This document shows positions 24,252-32,812 of a stretch of 64,000 bases of DNA, in pieces. The notes under the pieces were generated by a model. That model was not told the origin of the DNA. It worked only from the letters and a program-made list of their open reading frames with translations, and ran no database searches. The first letter of the stretch is position 1, and each line of letters opens with the position of its first letter. This DNA comes from an uncultured Collinsella sp. GTDB taxonomy: Bacteria; Actinomycetota; Coriobacteriia; Coriobacteriales; Coriobacteriaceae. The stretch lies in contig CATWVA010000001.1 of assembly GCA_958354105.1 (NCBI GenBank), forward strand, positions 1 through 64,000, in the 5' to 3' direction. A program made the translations under genes and the position numbers.

Positions 24252-24941
24252 ATGAAAGCACTTCCGTTTCCCTGCATCCGCCCGGCTCAGGACCGCGTGC
24301 TCGAGGCACTGCCTGCAATGGGCAGCATCCTGAGCGGCAACGATGCTCTGCGCGGAGCCATTGCCGATGGTCTGATGCTCAAGGATCCAGGCGCGGCGTA
24401 TTACGTGTACGAATGCTCGGGTGAGCCGGGACGCGTGACGGGTGTCGTGGCGATTTGCCCGGTTAACGTGCTGACGGGCGGCGACGAGGCTGCCGCCGAG
24501 AGCATCGACGCACTCGCCACCGCGCGCGCGATCGCCGAGCTCAAGGTGCAGCCGCGCCCCGTGTCGCTCGCCTACGAGGCGTCGCCCGTCATGGATATCA
24601 TTTTGAGCGCTGCCAAAGAGGGCGCATCGCTCTACGCCGTCACCGATCCCGCGGGCGTCACACATCGCGTGTGGGAGGTCAAGCGCGAGGACGCCGTTGC
24701 CGCCATCCGTGCCATGCTCGATCAGGCGCCCGACCCGGTGTTCGCCGGTGACTCCGCCTATGTCGCCGCACTGGCTGGGGCATCGCAGATTCTGGCCGAC
24801 GAGGCCCGCGCTGCCGGCGCCTACTCTGGCAAAGAGCCGTTCAACTTTGCTGTAGCCGTGCTGTTCCCCGCCGCGCAGGTCAGCGGCAGCGCGCCGCAGG
24901 TTCCGACGGGTCTGCTCACTCACCAGGTCTCACGGTTCTAG
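24252..24941 (+). CDS. DUF1015-like protein, shortened
   Basis: This 229-aa protein resembles DUF1015 proteins: YYVYECSGEPGRVTGVVAICPV matches the yvY...G...Gvva pattern, and later AGDSAYVAALAGASQILADEA occupies the place of the usual DGHHRYaaA motif. Known members are about 400 aa. Here the N-terminal and central parts are compressed and the DGHHR residues are replaced, so any activity of the family may be lost. The family's function is not established. It is co-directional with the M20 peptidase upstream and ends before a bidirectional terminator. Confidence 0.5.
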   Translation: MKALPFPCIRPAQDRVLEALPAMGSILSGNDALRGAIADGLMLKDPGAAYYVYECSGEPGRVTGVVAICPVNVLTGGDEAAAESIDALATARAIAELKVQPRPVSLAYEASPVMDIILSAAKEGASLYAVTDPAGVTHRVWEVKREDAVAAIRAMLDQAPDPVFAGDSAYVAALAGASQILADEARAAGAYSGKEPFNFAVAVLFPAAQVSGSAPQVPTGLLTHQVSRF

Positions 24942-24987
24942 CGAACTCAAACGCTAAGCTGGAAAACCCAGCATCCAAACAAACAAG

Positions 24988-25026
24988 GGGCGGAGATGCA
25001 GCAAACGCATGCACCTCCGCCCTTTT
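24988..25026. terminator. Bidirectional terminator between convergent genes
   Basis: GGGCGGAG (24988-24995) pairs with CTCCGCCC (25015-25022), with an inner ATGC/GCAT pairing and TTTT after it. It separates the DUF1015-like gene from the convergent phosphatase gene. Confidence 0.7.
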
Positions 25027-25070
25027 CGCATCAAACAATTACGCCGGTAAACCGGGCCGCAACGTCAGCG

Positions 25071-25706
25071 TCATCCACGCTGCGGACCTGCCGCCGCCAC
25101 GAGCGGCTCTAGCCCCAGCTCGCGCGCGTAGTCTTCCTGCGTAAAGACTTCGACCAGTTCAAACGTATCGGCCGCATCGTCAAACGCAAAATGCAGCACT
25201 GAGCAGTTGCCCGGCACGCGTTCGCGCTCGTCGGCCGCCGCGCCCCGCACGTGGTCCAAAAACTCCTTGATAGCTGAGCCATGACTTACCGCGAGCACGC
25301 ACGTATGGTCCGGACGCTGCATAAGATCGGTCAGCGTCGCCACCATGCGCGTGCGCACCTGGATCTGGCCCTCGCCGCCAAATTGACGATAGAAATCGCG
25401 CCACGGGCGCTCGGGCATGAGCATCACGCGCTCGGCCTCAAAGTCGCCAAAGAACCACTCACGCAGGCCGTCCAGGCGCTCGTACGCCAAGCCCGGCCAC
25501 AAGTTGGCGATAGTCTGCTCGGTGCGATGAAGCGTGGAGGTGTAGGCATGATCGGGCTCAATGCCGCGCGCACGTAAAAACATGCCGGCGCGCGCCGCCT
25601 GGTCGCAACCCAACTGCGTAAGCGGCGAATCACTCCACCCCTGAATGATACGCTTAAGGTTGAATATCGTCTGTCCATGACGGACCAGATACAGATCTTT
25701 ATTCAT
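25071..25706 (-). CDS. Histidine phosphatase family protein (phosphoglycerate mutase-like)
   Basis: This 211-aa protein has the phosphohistidine motif LYLVRHGQTIFNL at its N-terminus and the second catalytic histidine in VLAVSHGSAIKEF. A phosphoglycerate-mutase-like scaffold lies between (RGIEPDHAYTSTLHRTEQT). The lack of the longer insertions of dPGM favours a broad-specificity phosphatase over a glycolytic mutase. The start at 25706 is chosen to begin MNKDLYLVRHG. It is the second of two adjacent paralogues; both share FGGE-x-Q-x-Q-R-MVA around the middle, which points to tandem duplication. Confidence 0.85.
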   Translation of the reverse strand: MNKDLYLVRHGQTIFNLKRIIQGWSDSPLTQLGCDQAARAGMFLRARGIEPDHAYTSTLHRTEQTIANLWPGLAYERLDGLREWFFGDFEAERVMLMPERPWRDFYRQFGGEGQIQVRTRMVATLTDLMQRPDHTCVLAVSHGSAIKEFLDHVRGAAADERERVPGNCSVLHFAFDDAADTFELVEVFTQEDYARELGLEPLVAAAGPQRG

Positions 25707-25723
25707 AGGGGTCCTTTCGTTCG

Positions 25724-26266
25724 TTACCAACCCAAAAGCGAAAACGCCCCGTCGCAATAGCCAAAATGAAGCACGGCACCGTTGTCGGGCAGCTCTCCCC
25801 CGCCAGTCACATACTCAAGAAACTCCTGGCAGGCTGAGCCATGGGAAACCGCCAGCACGCAGTCGTGCTGCGGCCTGGCCATAATACGGGACAGCGCCGC
25901 GACCATGCGCGACTGAAGCTGCACTTCCGACTCGCCGCCAAAGGCAACAGGATAATCGCCCCAGGGCTGCGGCGGCATCTCGCGATTTGATGTGCCCTCC
26001 AGCGAGCCAAAATGCCACTCACGCAGGTCATCGACCAGCTCAATGGAACGGCCCTCGCCAACGATAAGCTCGGCCGTATGCCGCGCCCGGCCTAACGGCG
26101 AGGAATACACATGATCAAAGGCCACGCCACGCGCCGCAAACGCCGTACGCGCCGTCAGCGCCTGCTCGCGCCCGCGCGCCGTAAGCGGCGAATCGTGCCA
26201 GCCCTGCAAAATGCTCTGCACATTGAGCTCAGTCTGCCCATGCCGCACCAAATACAGATCTGCCAC
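25724..26266 (-). CDS. Histidine phosphatase family protein, paralogue
   Basis: This 180-aa protein starts at GTG 26266, with Shine-Dalgarno AGGGGAGG just before it, giving VADLYLVRHGQTELNV. It shares RHG, GWHDSPLTARG, YSSPLGRARHTAE, REWHFGSLEG and VLAVSHGSACQEF with the downstream copy at 25071, which it precedes by 17 bp, so the pair is probably co-transcribed. It is shorter at the C-terminus than its neighbour. The substrate is unknown. Confidence 0.85.
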   Translation of the reverse strand: MADLYLVRHGQTELNVQSILQGWHDSPLTARGREQALTARTAFAARGVAFDHVYSSPLGRARHTAELIVGEGRSIELVDDLREWHFGSLEGTSNREMPPQPWGDYPVAFGGESEVQLQSRMVAALSRIMARPQHDCVLAVSHGSACQEFLEYVTGGGELPDNGAVLHFGYCDGAFSLLGW

Positions 26267-26281
26267 ACACCCTCCCCTCGT

Positions 26282-26316
26282 ACCACCACAAAGGGGACGG
26301 GTACCTTTGTGGTGGT
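26282..26316. repeat. Perfect 13-bp inverted repeat
   Basis: ACCACCACAAAGG (26282-26294) is matched by CCTTTGTGGTGGT (26304-26316) around a short loop. It lies in the gap between the nitroreductase and phosphatase genes, just upstream of the phosphatase start. It lacks a T run and resembles the other dispersed palindromes of this genome. Confidence 0.7.
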
Positions 26317-26348
26317 TTACCGCCGGATCACACCGCGGTGACACTCAA

Positions 26349-27020
26349 CTACACCAGCACGTCGGCGAGCGAACGCTTGGGTACGTGGTGCACCCGCGCC
26401 TCGTCGCGCCAATAATTGATGGAGCCGTCGGGATTGGAATCGATCGCATCGATCACCTGTGTCTCGGCCGGAACGCCAAACGCCATGATCAGCTTGAGCT
26501 CATACTTGTCGTTATCGAGCCCCATGGCATCGATCGCGCGGGGCGTAAAGGCCTTGAACATGCAGGCTGACACCTCGGGCGTGGCGCTGCGGGCGGCGAG
26601 CATCATCGTCTGCGCGGCAATGCCCGTGTCGACCTCGGTAATGGGAGCGGCAGGCTTGCCCGGAACGGCGCGCTCGGCCAAAATCGCGATATAGCCGGTC
26701 GGGCGCTCGCCCTCGGCAGGACCCGGCCAGTCCTTAAGCGCGCCGGCCCATGCAAGCTCATCAAATACGCGCGCGCAGTCCTCGGCACCGCTCACCACAT
26801 GAAAACGCAGACGCTGAGCATTGGCGCCGCAGGGAGCCAGGTGCGCCAGTTCCGCCAGCTCAAGCAAAAACTCGCGCGGCACGCGCATGGACTCGTCAAA
26901 GCGACGGCACGTACGGGCACGACGGACCAGCGCATCAAACGCTTCCAGACCGAGCTTTTCGCAACCTTGCTTTGCCATCGATTCGACACTCGACGGTGCC
27001 TCGGGAACTGCTTCGTTCAT
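26349..27020 (-). CDS. Nitroreductase family protein
   Basis: This FMN-dependent oxidoreductase of the nitroreductase fold is 223 aa from the ATG at 27020 (a G-rich Shine-Dalgarno upstream; the longer frame is not conserved). Family features are ALVRRARTCRRFDESMRVPREFLLELAELAHLAPCGANAQRLRFHVV, in which RxxR(R)F and the Pro-x-x-x-NxQ region bind FMN, and the C-terminal IMAFGVPAETQVID. The missing classical serine-rich phosphate loop is replaced by CGANAQ. The substrate is unknown. Confidence 0.8.
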   Translation of the reverse strand: MNEAVPEAPSSVESMAKQGCEKLGLEAFDALVRRARTCRRFDESMRVPREFLLELAELAHLAPCGANAQRLRFHVVSGAEDCARVFDELAWAGALKDWPGPAEGERPTGYIAILAERAVPGKPAAPITEVDTGIAAQTMMLAARSATPEVSACMFKAFTPRAIDAMGLDNDKYELKLIMAFGVPAETQVIDAIDSNPDGSINYWRDEARVHHVPKRSLADVLV

Positions 27021-27255
27021 AGGGACCCCCAATACAAGCCAATTGTCCTTAGGAAAATCTAACCTAAAACGTGGGCAATAACGAACAGGGCTGCAATGTT
27101 CTACACCTGTTGAATAGAAAATCGCGACGTGGGGAACAACGGAAACAATTCGGGACCTTTGGGTTACGTTTCGCCCTCCCCGACCCATACGCTAGCGCCT
27201 TTAAGCGTTACTGGTTGTAACGATCAAGGCTTACGCCGCACGGAAAGGAGACATT

Positions 27256-27858
27256 ATGGGCATCTTTAAGAACGATGACCAAAAATCGAGCCAGTTTGGA
27301 TTTGACGAGAAAAGCATGGCAGGCAAGGCCGTCAAGGCCGTGCGCTGGATTTACGCCATCACGGGCGTCTTGGCGCTCGTCGCCGGCATCGCACTGCTGT
27401 TTGCGCCCGCCAAATCCCTCGTCTTCCTGACGACCGTCTTGGGCATCTACTTTGTGATCACGGCCGCGATCAGGCTGTTTACCGCTGTTTTCGAGCCGCT
27501 GCTGCCCACCGGCTGGCGCGTTACGAGCATCATCTCCAACCTGCTCATCATTCTGGGCGGCGTCATAATCCTGCGCAACCAGGCCTTCTCGACCGCGACG
27601 CTCACCACGATGGTGGTTATCGTGGCCGGCTTTGGCTGGATTGTCGAAGGTGTCATGTCCATTCTGGAGTCCGAGCTTTCGTCCAACCGCGCCCTCGCCA
27701 TCCTGAGCGGCGCACTTTCCATCATCGCCGGCATGTTCGTGTTTATCTATCCGCTGTGGTCGGCCAAGATGCTCGTCATCTTTAGCGGCGCCGCGCTGCT
27801 GGTGTTTGGCGTAACGCTGATTGTTCGCGCTATTCAATTTGGCAAACTGGTGCACTAG
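27256..27858 (+). CDS. HdeD-like DUF308 membrane protein
   Basis: This 200-aa integral membrane protein has about six hydrophobic segments after a 25-residue charged N-terminus, with the internal repeat pattern of DUF308/HdeD proteins (ITGVLALVAGIALLFAP and ILSGALSIIAGMFVFIYP are the two matching units). HdeD is linked to acid resistance in E. coli; the role here is unknown. Shine-Dalgarno AAAGGAG precedes the ATG. Its stop codon abuts the start of the YaiI-like gene. Confidence 0.8.
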   Translation: MGIFKNDDQKSSQFGFDEKSMAGKAVKAVRWIYAITGVLALVAGIALLFAPAKSLVFLTTVLGIYFVITAAIRLFTAVFEPLLPTGWRVTSIISNLLIILGGVIILRNQAFSTATLTTMVVIVAGFGWIVEGVMSILESELSSNRALAILSGALSIIAGMFVFIYPLWSAKMLVIFSGAALLVFGVTLIVRAIQFGKLVH

Positions 27859-28341
27859 ATGCCGCGAACGCTCTTTATTGATGCCGACGCCTGCCCGGTC
27901 ACGCGCGAGTCGATTGACTGCGCGCGGCGGGCGGGCGTCGCCGTTGTTATCGCCGGCAACAGCACGCAAAACCTGGAACGGCACATTCGCCGCGACGACC
28001 CGCGCGATGCCGAGCACGCGCGACGCGGCTTTTGGGTCACGACGCTCGACGTGAGCGTGGGCGCCGACAGCGCCGACTTTGCCATTGTCGAACGCCTGCA
28101 GGCGGGCGACGTGGTCGTGACGCAGGACATTGGCTTGGCGAGCATGGTGCTCGGGCGCGATGCCGCCGCTATCGGTGTGCGCGGGCGCGTCTACGACAAA
28201 GCAACCATCGACATGCAGCTGTTTATTCGCCACGAGGAAAAGAAGGTGCGCCGCGCCGGCGGACGCACTCGCGGGCCGGCGGCATTTACCAGCGAAGACC
28301 GCGCCCGCTTTAAACGCAACCTCACCGAGCTGCTGCGCTAA
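27859..28341 (+). CDS. YaiI/YqxD family protein (DUF188), PIN-like fold
   Basis: This 160-aa protein begins MPRTLFIDADACPVTRESI, the signature of the YaiI/YqxD family, with conserved aspartates also in GADSADFAIVERL and GDVVVTQDIGLA. The acidic cluster is shared with PIN-domain nucleases, but a reaction has not been shown. It starts directly after the DUF308 stop codon, so it relies on coupled translation. It ends shortly before a terminator. Confidence 0.88.
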   Translation: MPRTLFIDADACPVTRESIDCARRAGVAVVIAGNSTQNLERHIRRDDPRDAEHARRGFWVTTLDVSVGADSADFAIVERLQAGDVVVTQDIGLASMVLGRDAAAIGVRGRVYDKATIDMQLFIRHEEKKVRRAGGRTRGPAAFTSEDRARFKRNLTELLR

Positions 28342-28343
28342 CC

Positions 28344-28387
28344 AAGGTAGATTTTTGGGACATGTCCGGAAATCTACCTTTTTGTTT
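28344..28387 (+). terminator. Terminator after YaiI-like gene
   Basis: AAGGTAGATTT (28344-28354) pairs with AAATCTACCTT (28370-28380), followed by a T-rich tail; an inner GGACATGTCC palindrome sits in the loop. Confidence 0.8.
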
Positions 28388-28421
28388 TGAGCGGTGTGAG
28401 CGCTCGGAATCCATGGCTCAA

Positions 28422-28499
28422 CAAAAAACGGGCTTCAAAATGCCATGCGTCGCCGCATTGCGCAGGCGCTGAGCATGGCTATTTGAAGCCCATTTTTTA
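28422..28499. terminator. Bidirectional terminator
   Basis: GGGCTTCAAA (28430-28439) pairs with TTTGAAGCCC (28482-28491), with an inner GCCATGC/GCATGGC stem. There are T runs on both sides, so it can stop the metal exporter transcript from the right and any read-through from the left. Confidence 0.85.
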
Positions 28500-28506
28500 G
28501 GCCCAC

Positions 28507-29595
28507 TTAGAGGCCAACGGCGGAGAGGATGAGGCCCCAGCCAGCGCCGATGACGTACATCATGATCAGGAACACGGCATTTTCGCGGGCGCTGCGGTTG
28601 GTGCGGAACAGCACCAGATAACCCACGCCGGCGGAAATGAGCGTGCCGGCGAGCATCGGCGCCAGTTGCAGCGCGCCTTCCAGATACAGCTGTGTAATGA
28701 CCACGCTCGCCGAGCAATTGGGAATCAGCCCGACAAGCGCCGAACCCAGGACAGCGAGTGTCTCGTTGCCGCGCAGGAACTGCTCGATCGCGGACTCGCC
28801 GAACGTCTCGAGCACGGCGACCAGAATCAGCGTCACCAGAAAAATGAATACCGAGACCTGCACGGTGTGCGAGATCGCACTGCGGATGATCGACAGGACA
28901 GGCGTCCCTTCGTGGGAGTGAGAGTGACCGTGACCATCATGGTGTTCATGTTCGCCCTCATGACCGTGATCGTGGCCATGTCCGTGTTCGTGCTCGTCCT
29001 CGTCTTCATCACAACCGCAATGGTCGCGCTCGCACAGCTCGTGGATGTGGTCGGCGCTCACGCCTGCCTCGGCCACCTCGTCGATGATGTCACCGCCGCT
29101 GTGGTCGTCGTGCGCGCAGTTCACGTGGGCCGGGTTGGCCGCGGTTCCCAGCACGGTACGGCGAATCGCCGCGTGCGCGCGGGCGTTACGGCGCAGGCCG
29201 CGAATGGCAGCGTCCACGATAAAACCCGTGACCAGTGCGATCAGCGCTTTCGAAGCCAAAAGCATCGCCATAGTCTGCACGGGAACCTGCTCGGCAAGCA
29301 ACAGCGGCAGCATCTCATCGGAGGTCGAAAGGAACACCGCCACCAACGTGCCCAAGGTCACGACACGGCCGGCGTACAGCGTTGCTGCCATGGCCGAAAA
29401 TCCGCACTGCGGCACCATGCCCAGCAGCGAGCCAACCACGGGACCCGCAGCGCCGGCGCGCTTGATAGCGCCGTTGACGCGGTCGCCCGCAACGTGCTCA
29501 AGTGTCTCGAGAGCAAGATACGTCACCAACAAAAACGGCAGCAGCGACAGCGTGTCCTTGCCGGCGTCGAGCAGAATATCAATCAGTAAATCCAT
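28507..29595 (-). CDS. Putative heavy-metal/manganese exporter (ArsP_2-type, 10 TM) with His-rich loop
   Basis: This 362-aa membrane protein has two blocks of hydrophobic helices (residues ~10-135 and ~235-362) related by an internal repeat: MVPQCGFSAMAATLYAGR in the first and LIPNCSASVVITQLYLEG in the second. These match the (V/I)P-x-C repeats of the PF11449 permease family, annotated as heavy-metal, arsenic or manganese efflux. The cytoplasmic loop is extraordinarily rich in His, Asp and Glu (HEHGHGHDHGHEGEHEHHDG), a clear metal-binding or sensing segment. The substrate is not certain. It is divergent from the exonuclease gene. Confidence 0.8.
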   Translation of the reverse strand: MDLLIDILLDAGKDTLSLLPFLLVTYLALETLEHVAGDRVNGAIKRAGAAGPVVGSLLGMVPQCGFSAMAATLYAGRVVTLGTLVAVFLSTSDEMLPLLLAEQVPVQTMAMLLASKALIALVTGFIVDAAIRGLRRNARAHAAIRRTVLGTAANPAHVNCAHDDHSGGDIIDEVAEAGVSADHIHELCERDHCGCDEDEDEHEHGHGHDHGHEGEHEHHDGHGHSHSHEGTPVLSIIRSAISHTVQVSVFIFLVTLILVAVLETFGESAIEQFLRGNETLAVLGSALVGLIPNCSASVVITQLYLEGALQLAPMLAGTLISAGVGYLVLFRTNRSARENAVFLIMMYVIGAGWGLILSAVGL

Positions 29596-29766
29596 GACGG
29601 ATGGAACCTTTCGTGTCTTTCGGCAGCATTGTAAAAGTCCTAGCGGTCAACTAGGGTATTGTAGTTGTCCCGGGCGCGGTGCCAATAGTTGCCTATGGTA
29701 AACTATCATCTCGCCATAACTCAGTAACCTCGAGCCGCACAACGCGGCCCGTCCAAGGAGTAGCAT

Positions 29767-30735
29767 ATGAACGTATCGCAAGCACTCGAATACGAGCGCC
29801 AGCCGTTTATCCCCATGTTTATCTACGGCGACCACGGCGCCATGGAGTCCGAGCGCCAGAAGGGCGAGGAGGCCCTCAAGGTGCTCGAGACCGAGTACTT
29901 TACCGCCGAGGGCGACCCCGGCTTCGACTTTGCCACCGTGCGCGACCTGGCCGACCGCAACCGCGACCTGTGCGACCAGATTGGCGAGGCGCGTCTGCGC
30001 AACGTGACGCCCGCGACGCTCTCGCGCGGCCTGTCCGATGCCGACACCTGCGCCGCCATCGGCAAGATGCAAAAGCGCACCGCCGCGTCCGTTATGCGCG
30101 AAATCCGCGGCGACCGCGACGCGCTCGGCGTGGCCTACGCCCGCAAGCCCATCCAGGGCACCGTGCTCGGTATCGACATCGAGACCACCGGACGTGCACC
30201 CGAGCGCGGCTATATCATCAACGTGGGCTGGGAGATCATGGAGCTCACCAGCGACGCCGTCCCGCATGACGCCGAGGCACACTACTGCGGCCTGCCCGAC
30301 ATCTACCGCGGCGAAGATGTGCCGCTGTCGAATATCCACCACATTACTTGGGACGACATCGACGGCAAAACGCCCTTCCGCGAGAACAAGGAGCTGCAAA
30401 AGCAGCTGCTCAAGCTTATGAAGAAGTACCCGTACATGGCGCATAACGCCGCCTTTGAGGACAGCTGGTTCAAGATTCACCTGGACGGTTACGCCGAGGC
30501 ACGCCGCGCGGGTAAGATCATCGTCATCGACTCGCGCCAGATCTGCCGCAGCCTGGACGCCGACGTGCGCTCGCTCCCCCGCGAGTCCGCCCCCGCCGCG
30601 CTCGAGAACTGGGCACGCCGTCGCGGCACCCTCGCGCCCGACGCCAACGAGCAGCATCTGGGTCTGGACGACACCGACCTCATGCTCCGCACGGTACAGG
30701 CCGAGTTCAACCTCAAGAACCTGTTTGCGAAATAA
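29767..30735 (+). CDS. DnaQ-fold 3'-5' exonuclease domain protein
   Basis: In this 322-aa protein, the last ~190 residues form a DEDD exonuclease: motif I TVLGIDIETTGRAPE (about 131-145), motif II YMAHNAAFEDSWF and motif III HLGLDDTDLM. The N-terminal 125 residues are charged, helical and unassigned. It may act in proofreading, repair or RNA trimming; a proofreading subunit would normally be linked to other DNA polymerase III features that are absent here. Shine-Dalgarno AAGGAG lies before the ATG. Confidence 0.8.
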   Translation: MNVSQALEYERQPFIPMFIYGDHGAMESERQKGEEALKVLETEYFTAEGDPGFDFATVRDLADRNRDLCDQIGEARLRNVTPATLSRGLSDADTCAAIGKMQKRTAASVMREIRGDRDALGVAYARKPIQGTVLGIDIETTGRAPERGYIINVGWEIMELTSDAVPHDAEAHYCGLPDIYRGEDVPLSNIHHITWDDIDGKTPFRENKELQKQLLKLMKKYPYMAHNAAFEDSWFKIHLDGYAEARRAGKIIVIDSRQICRSLDADVRSLPRESAPAALENWARRRGTLAPDANEQHLGLDDTDLMLRTVQAEFNLKNLFAK

Positions 30736-30800
30736 CCGATCCATCTGCGGGAGCGCCTGCCAGGCACAGTGCAATCCGTCTGGACGCACCGGCACGCAGT

Positions 30801-30837
30801 AAACTAGGGCGCAGTCTTATGGCTGCACCCTAGTTTT
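30801..30837 (+). terminator. Terminator after exonuclease gene
   Basis: AAACTAGGGCGCAG pairs with CTGCACCCTAGTTT and ends in TTTT. Confidence 0.85.
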
Positions 30838-31288
30838 AATCAAAACGAGCAAATACGCATGCTTCACATAGTCGGCAGATTGGCCCACCTACTTTTTTCG
30901 AGTTGTTCGGCCAGCTGAACCACTAGTCGAGGCCCCTTGAACCGCAATCGAGCGCTATAGTCGCCCCAATTTCGCAACCAAGCCCTATAAATCTACCTGA
31001 ATCAATTCGAATAAGACGTTGCGATCACACCATTCGTATAGGATAAGGCCGAATAACTCAAATTATGTTGGTGAGGCATCTGAGCGGTCGGCAAAAACGC
31101 TTAGAAGCTACGAATCCGCAACTAAAGTTCACCAAAATGGGGCAGCCGACAGAAACCTCCCCAGCCGAAGCTGCCCCCCCTCAATACGACAGCTCAAAAA
31201 CCCACCGTTCGCAGAAGATAAGCCGCGCCCCAATACCGTTGCCCGAAGTTTCAAGCGTATATGGCGTCCGCTATGCCATCATGCGCGT
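30838..31288. other. Gene-free stretch before the DUF559-like gene
   Basis: No gene is supported; an open frame through part of it lacks a ribosome site. It contains CCCACCTACTTTTTTCGAGT (30884-30903) followed by TGTTCGGCCA, the first of three copies of a ~30-bp repeat around the next gene. Confidence 0.5.
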
Positions 31289-32497
31289 ATGGGAATCGTT
31301 CTGTCACATACCACGGCACGCGCTGTATACCAAACAGTCAACTCGCTCGCAAGCCACGCGACCGATCCCATATCTATGGAAAAGATCAAGGTGTCTGCGC
31401 CGACCACGTCCAACCTGGAAGCGGCGCGAGCATGGCTCAACAGAAAGAATGTCGATTCTGAAAGCATCCATGTGCTGACGTTTTCCAATAATGCCAAAAG
31501 GCACCGCAAGGGCTGCATCTGCCACTGCACGCGCTATACGTTTGATGCAGAAAGCTACCTAGAACTCGAGCCGAACGTCTACATCGTCGACATCAAGCTG
31601 TGCGCGTTAGAAGCAACAGCCGACCTCAACCTTTCGGAGCTCGTTGAGTATTACTTTGAAATCTGCGGCTCCTACGCGCTTGGAACGTCCGACGAAACTC
31701 AATATCGCGAGCGCCCAGCCCTAACCAGCGTTGAAGAGCTCAGAGCCTTCTTTTCAGAGGCATCGGGGTATCGTGGATCTAATAAAGCACTTAAGGCACT
31801 TTCTTATGTACGCGAAGGCTGTCGCTCCCCACTCGAAACGGCGTTTGTCATGATGCTGACAATGCCCAAGTCAATGGGTGGCTTAGCCATACGCGCTATC
31901 AAAACGGACTATCCGATCCCAGTCCCCAAAAGATACGCCGCCCTAACGCGACGGACGGTTTTCTACCTCGACGCGCTGCTCGAAAATTCGATGACCGATA
32001 TCGAATACAACGGCTTTTACCACGATGAGCCCGAACAGCAATCAATTGACGAGGAACGCCGAAACACGCTGCGAAACATGGGATATGCCGTTATCACAGT
32101 TAGTCGTCATTCGTTTTTCAAGCAGTCCGCTTTTAGGCGGGTCATGGAAGCGATTCGCATTCGCGAGAAGATATGGCCCGGTCGACTCCCGGATAACTTC
32201 GCCATCCTGCAAGAAACTCTTCGTCAATTTGTCTTGCGGCGCTACTTCGAATACGGTCGCCGCGTCCTGGAGACACTCAAAGAAGAAGAGGCCGCCAAGC
32301 GCGAAATTGCAAGCCAATATCCGCAAGCTGATGACCCGAGCATCAACGATGTGCCAGAACCCGACGACATGCAACACGTCGGGGCCCTTGCTGAGGAAAT
32401 CAATGGGCCTTGGGAATGCGACATGTTCGCAAAAATCGATGAAAACCGCACGGAAGACGACACGATTATTGATCTAATTGAGAATTCGCTCTTCTAA
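31289..32497 (+). CDS. DUF559-like / endonuclease-fold protein, Coriobacterial family
   Basis: This 402-aa protein starts at ATG 31289 (MGIVLSHTTARAVYQTV). That N-terminal pattern, together with CRSPLETAFVMMLTMPKSMGG and the C-terminal IEYNGFYHDEPEQQSIDEERRNTLRNMGYAVITV, matches a large Coriobacterial family. In it, an E-Y-D/N-G-x-x-H strand and a D-x-x-R-x-x-x-L-x-x-x-G-x-x-V-x-x-V unit form a DUF559/Vsr-like nuclease fold. A Cys/His set (HRKGCICHCTRYTF) lies in the N-terminal half. The likely catalytic Asp of EYDG is Asn here. Biological role unknown; defence or regulation has been suggested for related proteins, without proof. It is AT-richer than its neighbours. Confidence 0.6.
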   Translation: MGIVLSHTTARAVYQTVNSLASHATDPISMEKIKVSAPTTSNLEAARAWLNRKNVDSESIHVLTFSNNAKRHRKGCICHCTRYTFDAESYLELEPNVYIVDIKLCALEATADLNLSELVEYYFEICGSYALGTSDETQYRERPALTSVEELRAFFSEASGYRGSNKALKALSYVREGCRSPLETAFVMMLTMPKSMGGLAIRAIKTDYPIPVPKRYAALTRRTVFYLDALLENSMTDIEYNGFYHDEPEQQSIDEERRNTLRNMGYAVITVSRHSFFKQSAFRRVMEAIRIREKIWPGRLPDNFAILQETLRQFVLRRYFEYGRRVLETLKEEEAAKREIASQYPQADDPSINDVPEPDDMQHVGALAEEINGPWECDMFAKIDENRTEDDTIIDLIENSLF

Positions 32498-32812
32498 AGG
32501 CGATCTCTGCGGATGTCCACCTACATTTTTCGACTTATTCGGCCACCGATGTGCCAGATTGGCTGCAGCAATGCTCAATATAACTTTAGATAAAACTGAT
32601 TCTGCAGGAACTCCCGTAGAGGAAGAACTGATTCTCGCGGTATTTAACACGATAAAGTACAAATATGAACAGTTCTAATGCTTCTCAAGGTGGCTTTCTT
32701 AGCATGCTGGCCGAACATCTCGAAATATGTTGGCGAGCATTGCGTCGATGTCTCCCAACCCGCAGAAAATCGCAGAGGCGGCAAGCAGTCATCGAAATTA
32801 ACGTAAATAGTA
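32498..32812. repeat. Gene-free region with inverted ~30-bp repeat copies
   Basis: TCCACCTACATTTTTCGACT followed by TATTCGGCCA (32516-32545) is a second copy of the repeat at 30884, and TGGCCGAACATCTCGAAATA followed by TGTTGGC (32708-32734) is a third in opposite orientation. Short frames through the copies all read C-P-T-(F/Y)-F-x-x-F-G, so they could be remnants of one coding element. No intact gene is seen. Confidence 0.5.
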
